This document shows positions 56,953-64,000 of a stretch of DNA of 64,000 nucleotides, piece by piece. How positions within the stretch are numbered: position 1 is the first letter of the stretch; each line of letters begins with the position of its first letter. Source of the DNA: Valencia hispanica (taxonomy: Eukaryota; Chordata; Actinopteri; Cyprinodontiformes; Valenciidae); assembly GCA_963556495.2 (NCBI GenBank), contig OY747721.1, positions 27,606,649 to 27,670,648 of the forward strand, read 5' to 3'. Under the pieces are notes generated by a model. The model made no database searches and was not told the DNA's origin. It saw nothing but the letters and a program-made list of their open reading frames with translations. Position numbers and translations under genes: made by a program.

Positions 56953-57297
56953 AAAAACTACAGAAGACCAAAGGTTAAGGAGGGCTAGATCTACCGAACT
57001 TTCATCATTATTTCTTAGCCAACAGGCTCCAATTCATCTCAAGATTGTTTAAACATAGCTACCTAGATGGGTCCTGGATAGTCGTAGAAGGGACATTATG
57101 CAATAAGATAAAAATGTCAGACCTACTATTTATAAGCTCAAATATAAAACGACACAAATGCTTTAAAAGCATTAATATCAGCTCCTCTCTGACAGCAATA
57201 TGCAACAGTAAATATCTTGGTAAGTTTTCGAATTTTTGCAGCATATTGAATGTTTATTCACATACGGCGAGCCTTTGATGAAAATGGAAGATTTTGA
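56953..57297 (+). pseudogene. Older L1 ORF2 C-terminus, unit 2
   Basis: Right half of the split older L1 (see 49930-50419), beginning at the right target duplication. Same sequence as 42956-43300. Confidence 0.7.
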
Positions 57298-57545
57298 CAG
57301 GGTGCATAAGAACCCCGCACCCTCACACACCCCTCCGTCCCCACCCTTTATGTCATTATGATGCCCTCCTTTCTCCTTTTTCTAATTTTTTTACACACAT
57401 TCTAAAAAAAGTATTATTTTGATGCTTTCTTTCTTAGCCCATGCTTCTATACCCATTCCTTCCGATTCAACTGTAGTGCTTAGCTGATTACCTGCAGGGC
57501 TCCAGGTGAACATGATAAGGGTAATTAGAGAAGCTGAGCCACTGA

Positions 57546-57551
57546 TATAAA
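57546..57551 (+). promoter_or_regulatory. TATA box, unit 2 gene
   Basis: TATAAA in GATATAAAG at the same distance (85 bp) from the ATG as in unit 1. Confidence 0.6.
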
Positions 57552-57630
57552 GTCAGCTGCAGACACAGAGCAGTTACAGCACAAAGCTTTTCTCCTTTAG
57601 AGTGCAGCCTGGTTCAGTTTCACTGCCAAC

Positions 57631-58328
57631 ATGGTGCTTCAGGTTGTTTTCAAGTGAGTTCTGTTTAATCTTCTGTGGTTCAGGCATTTAGTCTTGTATT
57701 GATCAAAGCTCTTTATTTCAACAGGAGTTCCTGGATTTGCTTTGTGCTTTTCAGTATTGGAGCCTGTTTTCCTGCAAGAAAAAGCAAGTTTACATTTTCT
57801 TCTTGTGAACAAAGTTGTTGCAGTTTTTTTCTGTAACCCAGAGGCCTTGCTGTAACTACAGTGTCAAATGTGACTTTACCTTTTATCTAATCAGGTCAAA
57901 CTGATGCCGGTTCCCCCTCTGGAGGCTCTCACCATAGGAGAGGTGGAGCTGACTCCAGTGGCGGTGCTTCCTTTAGTCTTGGGACAGGCTCTGGTGGTGC
58001 CTTCTCTGGTTCTGGATCTAATGTGGGCTCTTCAGCTGCACAGGATGCACGACTGTCACAAATGATTGCTGCCCTACTGCTCCTGAGCCCCTACGGTAGT
58101 CGTCCTCTCCTTCAGTCTCACTGGAGCTCTCCCCAGGTTCCTCTGGGAATGGTTGCAACCCGCCCCGTGTACCCTTCATCCCTCATCGTCCACACTGACA
58201 GCGGCTACCAGCGTGCACGAGACTTCCGTTCTGACTCCAAATACACCCAGGATATATTTGACAACATTCCTCAACCTGGAACCCCAAAGAACCCAGGGTC
58301 TGGGTCTAAAGGACACCAGAAGCTCTGA
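57631..58328 (+). CDS. Small secreted Ser/Gly-rich protein, unit 2
   Basis: Second copy of the gene at 43634-44331. Coding exons 57631-57653, 57725-57783 and 57895-58328 again give 171 residues with the same signal peptide, GC-AG second intron and non-coding last exon (AATAAA 58445-58450). Three base differences were seen over the locus: one in intron 1 and two in exon 3. One of these changes Gly to Arg in the AQDxGLSQ region (AQDARLSQ here); the other is silent. Both copies keep promoter, splice sites and frame, so both may be expressed. The family is not recognised. Confidence 0.65.
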
Positions 58329-58466
58329 GGTGAGAACTTACTACTATGGCTAACAAAGCCTGTTGTGATACTAATGCTTTTGTCTTCTTCAGGTGAAACT
58401 GACTGGCCGCTCAGACCTTGGTGACATGGAGGTTGAATCTGGACAATAAACTTGAACGAACTAACT

Positions 58467-59700
58467 TACTTGTTGCTCATGAACTTTCATCCTAAAATGG
58501 AACTTGTAAACCCATTTCTGGTTGAACCCTTGTGTCCTTTAAATGCTAAAGCTCATTTACGTGCCAACTCTGGACCTCATTAAGCTTGACCCGTGCATGT
58601 CTGTGCTTATGCTCTAACTGGTCACTACACATGGGAAGGTTCTATTTATTTAGGTGGCACAAAGTAACTGGTAACAAATGTGACAAGGCTGTATACATTC
58701 CACTTTTTGTTACTGAAGTTTTTGGAAAGACCACTTAATGCAGCTGGTTAAAATGGGTCCAGGTGACCTTAAGTATCTTGTGCATGAAACACAATTCCTC
58801 TGGGGGGGACATTTATTAAACTGATCTGCCACTTTTCCAACACAAACTAAACCCCTGCACTTAGTGCAACTGTTGACAAGTAAAAGGAAAAATAAACTAC
58901 TGGCCCTCATGGACAGCCTGGCAAATGCTTAAATCTGAGGATCAGTTAAGCCCTGACCAGATTTCAAGGAAAAAAGGCCTAAAAGACATGCCCAAAGCAA
59001 ATGACGAGATGCATGCTCTTGTCTGGAAACATCTACAGACTTCCCAGAACCTATTCAAAGTGTCAAATGTAAACTATGCAGAGTTAATTAGAATAAACTG
59101 AAGCTTTAAATTTCTCTCCCCACTTTAATTTTCATACTTGATGCATAAAACCATGCTTGCAACGATGATGCCACTGAACACATTCAGCAACTCCTTGACT
59201 ATACATATACTATACCAAAATTGAGCAAAGGTTTTAGTAAGGATGTCACCTGCCGAAAATGGGTTACATTCCACTTTAAAAACTGGCTGGAAAATGCAAC
59301 TTATTTCCTTTACAGGAACCAGCAACAATCTACTGAAGCTTTTGGATATGAACTGTTTGCAAAGTCCTGTTGCCCGCATAACTCTTGCATCATTAACCGC
59401 ATTTTCTGGGCAACAAGAACATTAAACATTACCGGCAAAAATGACTGGCATACTTTGCAATGCAGATTTTCGAGCAATACAGCAAAGGAAATCAAAGACC
59501 ATACTGTAGAAAGCATTAAGGAAATAACTGTTAGCAAAAACTGCCAGTTTGGCAGACGGAGTGTCTCACGTCTGCCATTTTTTAAACACGTAGGACAATG
59601 TACTCAAATTTGTATTTTAATTGGTATTGTTGTGACCTGTCATTTGCATATTTTACACTGTGATATTTGCAAAACCGTTTGAGCCCTGGCAGACATCGTG
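58467..59700. other. Region downstream of the gene, unit 2
   Basis: Same as 44470-45703, including the TTG-initiated 153-codon frame at 59221-59682. No function assigned. Confidence 0.4.
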
Positions 59701-60297
59701 ATGACAAGGCAATTTTATTTTTATAGCACACATTCAACAACTGGGTATTTCAAGGTGCTTAATATGACTTGGTGATTTGAGAAAAACAAAATATAACATT
59801 GGAAATTAAAAGTCAAAGCAAGAGAGCATGAACACATTTGATACATATGACAATCATTTACTCAGATGAGTTTTTAGTCTTGATTTAAAGCAGTTCAGAG
59901 TTTCAGCAGCTCTGCACTCGTCAGGCAGTCTGTTCCAGATAAGGGGAGCATAGAAACTGAAAGCTGCTTCTCCATGTTTGGTTTTGAGTCTAGGGATGTT
60001 TAGTAGGCTAGAGTTGGAGGACCTGAGTGGTCTCGGTGGTTGGTACGGTGACAACAGGTCTTCAACATATTTTGGTGCTAAGCCATTTAATTATTTCTAA
60101 ACTAGTAGGAGTATTTTGTAATCTATTCTCTGAGCTACAGGGAGCCAGTGAAATGACTGTAGAACTGGGGTGATGTGCTCTACTTTCCTGGTCCAAGTTA
60201 GTACGCGGGCAGCGGCGTTCTGGATCAGCTGCAGCTGTCTGATTGACTTTTTAGGCAGACCTGTGAGGACGCTGTTGCAGTAATCAATTCGTCTAAA
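59701..60297 (-). mobile_element. 3' L2 LINE fragment, unit 2
   Basis: Counterpart of 45704-46300. Confidence 0.75.
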
Positions 60298-60344
60298 GAG
60301 TAAATGTCAGGACATTTTTGAAACGCGTAGGACAATGTACTCAC

Positions 60345-60688
60345 CTGTTGCCGATTTGTATATCTTCTTTCGAGCATGCAGAAGTTTTTTAATCCGTCTT
60401 GAGTGACCGTGTTAACAGAAACCATATCCCTGGCAATGTAGTGTGTTATGGCAGTCTTTATCTCCCAATGTCTTTTGCTGCTCTTATTTTATAGAGTTAA
60501 AACATCTTACTGCAATGTGTCTTTTTCAAATTAGACGCTGAAGTTTTATAAGCTGATATGATCGTAGAGGTCCGATAAAGTTTGCAGTGCATCTGAACGC
60601 TGTCTCCTTTTTTCCCTCTGGCCTCGACTTTGGTATGAATGAGGAAATAGACAGGCTCAGTACAGCAGGGAGTCAGCACAGCTGGCAA
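60345..60688 (-). pseudogene. hAT transposase fragment with BED finger, unit 2
   Basis: Counterpart of 46348-46690, with the same Cys-to-Tyr change in the finger and the same splice donor. Confidence 0.65.
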
Positions 60689-60698
60689 CTAATAGATA

Positions 60699-61312
60699 GA
60701 AACTCAGCAAAAAAAGAAACGTCCCTTTTTCAGGACTGTGTATTTCATCAATAATGTTGTAAAAATCCAAATAACTTTACAGATCTTCATTGTAAAGGGT
60801 TTAAACAATGTTTTCCATGCATGTTCAATTAACCATAATCAATTAATTAACATGCACCTGTGGAATGGTCGTTAAGACCTTAACAGCTTACAGAAAGTAG
60901 GCATTTAAGGTCACAGTTCTAAAAACGCCAATGAGGACAATGCCACCAGCCATACTGCTCGTTCTGTGCGTGAGTTTCTGCATGACAGCAATGTCAGTGT
61001 TCTGCCATGGCCAGCGAAGAGCTCGGATCTCAATCCCATTGAGCACGTCTGGGACCTGTTGGATCGCAGGGTGAGGGCTAGGGCCATTCCCCCCAGAAAT
61101 GTCCAGGAACTTGCAAGTGCCTTGGTGGAAGAGTGGGGTAACATCTCACAGCAAGAACTGACAAATCATGGTCCAGTCCATGAGGAGGAGATGCACTGCA
61201 GTACTTCAAGCAGCTGGTGGCCACACCAGATACTGACTGGTACTTTTGATTTTGAGCCTCACATTAAGTTTACTGAAAGTAAAAACAGTTGAAAGTTCTT
61301 TTTTTGCTGAGT
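60699..61312 (+). mobile_element. Tc1-like transposon with larger deletion, unit 2
   Basis: Same ends as the unit 1 element, but about 460 bp are missing between AAAAACGC (60927) and AGGACAATGCC, with a few extra bases at the join. Only the C-terminal transposase part remains (frame 60966-61292: PWPAKSSDLNPIEHVWD and following). The deletion lies between two short GCAGGACA repeats present in unit 1. Confidence 0.8.
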
Positions 61313-61316
61313 ATAG

Positions 61317-61967
61317 TTAAGCAGTACATGAGTGATCATGGACTTTGCAATGCATGGCGATCTCTTCACCCCAACTATAGGAAATATTCTTTTTTTTTTT
61401 AAATGCCCACCATTCTTATTCTCAACTGGATTATTTTCAGTCAGCAGCTAACCGTTGACTGACATTTCAGACACTGAAACACACTCTATATCTGTTAGCG
61501 ATCATGCTCCTGTTTCTTTAATTCTGGTAAATAAGAAAGAAATTCCGCAAAGCAAAAATAAATACAAAACGACAATATCTGCTGTTAAGGACCAGACCGA
61601 GAATACAGTATATGACTTGGAAAGAATAAACACCTTTAATCTTTTTTAAAAAGCTTTATACTTATCGGAGATACATCAAATGATGAAATTGAAAGATTTC
61701 TGGATAAAATAACACTTCCTAAATTTTCGGATAGTCAAGCGATAGCCCTGGATTCACCACTAACAGCAGCTGAACTCCAGGAGGCCCTCCAATGCATCCC
61801 CAATAAAAAGGCTCCAGGCCCAGATGGATTTTTTCTTTAGAGAGGTACCAGGCAGAGATGTCCACTCTCTCCCACCCTGTTTGGTATTTTTATTGAACTA
61901 CAAGCAGCAGCAATCAGGCAAACAATATTAAAGCCAATGGCAGCTGGTGAAAAATATGCTTGGTGGG
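61317..61967 (+). pseudogene. Degraded L1 ORF2 fragments, unit 2
   Basis: Counterpart of 47775-48420, with one extra frameshift in a T-run near 61646. Confidence 0.65.
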
Positions 61968-62024
61968 GCTGTGCTTTTTTTCTTCTTTTTTTTTTAAATC
62001 AAACTTGTGCTTTCTGAGCTTTGT

Positions 62025-62222
62025 GCACAACTCCACTATTTCCTGAACTAAGTACAGTTCTTTTATTTCCTGTCTTACATCACTGGACAAACTGATTAAT
62101 CCAGGCATGTCTGACTATTGTTGTTGTTAGTACTGAGGTCAGACACACCTGTTTGATTAGTTTGTCCAATACAGACAGGAAAAAAAGGGCTGTCCTTAGT
62201 TCAGGAAGTAGTGGAGCTGTGC
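62025..62222. mobile_element. Hairpin (foldback) MITE, unit 2
   Basis: Counterpart of 48482-48679, with a few substitutions in the arms. Confidence 0.7.
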
Positions 62223-62346
62223 ATATAGCTTATCAAGTCATTTGCAAAAATCATCCCAAAACAATTGAACATAAACGGCTGGATACCAGTACTATGTGAA
62301 ATACTGATTATTTTAATGCCAGTATTAACCCATTGAGGCATTCTTA

Positions 62347-62933
62347 CCCCCGATTTCCACTGCATGCGCTCCTGTCCGGTCCGGTCCGCCACGCACTCCG
62401 CAGCCGTTCGCAATTTTCACTGCATGCGCTCTAGATCCGAACCGCTCCGGTCCGCAGCCCAGAGGTGGTCAAAGAAGCATGCGCGCGAATTGCGAGATCT
62501 GGCGATAAAAGCCAGTGATAAATGCGGAAGTCAGAACAAAATTCTTCATTCTGTGGAAAACGAACAGAAAAGAACAGTTATTCTCTGTTATTCTGTGTCA
62601 AGATATTTTGGGCAACATATGTAAAAATATACGCGTGCTTATGTTAATATAGCTATGCATACAACAAATGTCTAGTCCGTCTTTATTGATTTATTTTGAA
62701 AAACACCCGGAAATGTGGTTGTTCTATATCCTGTTGGTGCTTGGTTATTTGTATAGATTGACTGCGGACTTGATCCGGCCTTGATGGTGAAACGGCGGCC
62801 GGCGCCCTGCGCCGCATGGCGGCGGCAGTGTAAGTGCTCTCATTGACTACAATGGGAGCGTTTTTGCTGCGGAGTGCGTGCCGGAGCGGAGTAGAGCGGA
62901 GCGCATGCAGTGGAAATTGGGGGTTATACTAAA
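62347..62933. mobile_element. 587-bp MITE with TTA target duplication, unit 2
   Basis: Counterpart of 48804-49390. TTA flanks at 62344-62346 and 62934-62936. A 10-bp stretch near the left end (CACTCCGCTC in unit 1) is missing here. Confidence 0.75.
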
Positions 62934-62988
62934 CATAAATACAATATTGCACAAACAAGTTTAGAACAAATCTGGAAACAAATAACTT

Positions 62989-64000
62989 CAAATTCAATTC
63001 AATTCAAAAATACTTTATTGATCCCAGAGGGAAATTAAGTGTTGGTATAGCTCATATAATCAATTCTTTAAGGAATTGTTGTAGATAATGATGGCTGTGG
63101 GCAGGAAGGAATTCCTGTAGCGGTCTGTATTGCAGCGAAACTGAAGAAGCCTCCGACTGAAGATGCTCTGTTGTTGTGTGACTGTCTCATGAAGAGGATG
63201 CTCAGGGTTGTCCATAATTTTTTTGATTTTATGAAGAATCCTTCTTTGCATTATCATCTCCAGATTTTCCACAGTTGTCCCAAGAACAGAACCAGCCTTC
63301 TTTATCAGGTTGTTTAGCCTTTTTAAGTCCCTGGCTCTGATGCTGCTACCCCAACAGATGACGGCTGAAGAGATTACACTCTCCACAACAGACTTGTAGA
63401 AGATCTGCAGCATCTTGCTGCAAACCTTGAAGGACCTAAGCTTCCTCAAGAAGTACAGTCTGCTCTGTCCCTTCTTGTAGACGGCTTCACTGTTGCGCCT
63501 CCAGTCCAGTCTGTTGTCAAGGTGAACTCCGAGGTATTTATACTCCTCAACCACCTCCACTTCTTCTCCCTTGATGGAAACAGTGTTTGACTTATCCCTG
63601 TTTCTTCTGAAATCTACAATCATCTCCTTTGTTTTGTTCACATTCAAGGTGAGACGATTGTTTCCACACCATGTCACAAAGCGGTCCACCAACTCTCTGT
63701 ATTCAGCATCTTGTCCATCTCTGATACTCCCGACAATTGCAGAGTCATCTGAGTATTTCTGCAGATGACAGGTCTCTGATTTGTACTGGAAGTCTGAGGT
63801 GTACAGAGTAAAAAGGAATGGTGAGAGTACGGTCCCCTGTGGTGCTCCTGTGCTGCTGACCACCTGGTTTGACACACAATTCTTCAGTCTCACAAATTGT
63901 GGTCTGTTGGTCAGGTAGTCATTGATCCAGGCGATTGTTGAGGGCTCCACCTGTGTCTTCAGGAGTTTCTGACAAAGCAAATCAGGCTGAATTGTGTTGA
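62989..64000 (-). mobile_element. Rex1-like LINE, 3' part, runs off the window
   Basis: On the minus strand, coding sequence is followed by a short 3' end (TTTCCCTCTGGGATCAATAA then AGTATTTTTGAATTGAATTG), typical of a very common fish LINE. The insertion interrupts the tandem-duplicated unit 2. The 5' part lies beyond position 64000. Confidence 0.8.
63060..63998 (-). CDS. Rex1-like reverse transcriptase, C-terminal part
   Basis: An uninterrupted frame enters from the window edge (NTIQPDLLCQKL) and ends at 63060, about 312 residues. RT blocks: STGAPQGTVLSPFLFTLYTS, HLQKYSDDSAIVG (catalytic YSDD, the two Asp intact), WCGNNRLTLNVNKTKEMIVD and YKYLGVHLDNRLDWRRN. Then comes a conserved C-terminal region (AGSVLGTTVENLE, HPLHETV, FRCNTDRYRNSFLPTAI split after FRCNTDRYRN). 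RT copies its own RNA at a nicked target. No stop or frameshift is seen in this half, unlike the other LINEs here, so the copy is comparatively young. Assignment to Rex1 rather than another CR1-group family is by memory of motifs. Confidence 0.78.
   Translation of the reverse strand, partial: NTIQPDLLCQKLLKTQVEPSTIAWINDYLTNRPQFVRLKNCVSNQVVSSTGAPQGTVLSPFLFTLYTSDFQYKSETCHLQKYSDDSAIVGSIRDGQDAEYRELVDRFVTWCGNNRLTLNVNKTKEMIVDFRRNRDKSNTVSIKGEEVEVVEEYKYLGVHLDNRLDWRRNSEAVYKKGQSRLYFLRKLRSFKVCSKMLQIFYKSVVESVISSAVICWGSSIRARDLKRLNNLIKKAGSVLGTTVENLEMIMQRRILHKIKKIMDNPEHPLHETVTQQQSIFSRRLLQFRCNTDRYRNSFLPTAIIIYNNSLKN

Larger units (their letters stand above)
50440..62988. repeat. Tandem segmental duplication, unit 2
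   Basis: Matches unit 1 from 36534 with about 1% substitutions by eye plus small indels. The match stops at 62988, where a Rex1-like LINE tail begins. The rest of the unit may continue beyond that insertion, outside the window. Confidence 0.88.

Overview
This window looks like nuclear DNA of a ray-finned (teleost) fish, and almost all of it is transposable-element sequence. The evidence is the mix of fish-typical families: L2, Rex1-like, Rex3/RTE-like and L1/Tx1-like LINEs, Tc1-like and PIF/Harbinger DNA transposons, hAT fragments, and a fish-type endogenous retrovirus (ERV). The genes have spliceosomal introns, and there is no operon structure.

Layout. 0-9.4 kb: a decayed C2H2 zinc-finger exon, a Harbinger-type MITE, 3' ends of L2 and Rex3 LINEs, a long inverted-repeat pair (3.4/7.0 kb), a tRNA-headed SINE, simple repeats and a foldback element. 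9.4-12.2 kb: a complete Harbinger transposon with its usual convergent gene pair, a Myb/SANT protein (+) and a three-exon HARBI1-like transposase (-). The transposase frame is open, but its second catalytic Asp reads Asn. 12.3-34.8 kb: one broken ERV (gag, pro, pol, env, 3' LTR) opened up by two large insertions. The first, in gag, is a TIR element at 13793-20981 with target duplication GTAA, which itself contains an L2 LINE that in turn contains a SINE-like repeat. The second, in the env tail, is an LTR element at 25486-33875 with target duplication GATG, 445-bp LTRs that appear to differ at one base, a Lys-type primer-binding site and about 7.5 kb of internal DNA with no recognisable protein.

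34.8-36.5 kb: an hAT tip, a short duplicated repeat and a truncated Tc1 element. 36.5-63.0 kb: a recent tandem duplication of a unit of about 13.9 kb (unit 1 36534-50439, unit 2 from 50440). Each unit carries an L1-like LINE with the same solo-LTR-like insertion, an older L1 remnant, one apparent host gene (four exons, 171-residue secreted Ser/Gly-rich protein, TATA box and poly(A) signal), a 3' L2 fragment, a BED-finger hAT fragment, a Tc1 copy, a foldback element and a 587-bp MITE. 63.0-64.0 kb: the 3' half of a Rex1-like LINE on the minus strand, running off the window.

The elements give a relative order of events. The ERV is older than both of its insertions. The noncoding LTR element is the youngest part of that stack. 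An old L1 was split by a younger L1 (14-bp target duplication), and the resulting locus, with the secreted-protein gene, was then duplicated in tandem. The two things most worth following up are the duplicated gene of unknown function and the noncoding LTR element. Boundaries given as approximate were judged by eye without alignment software.
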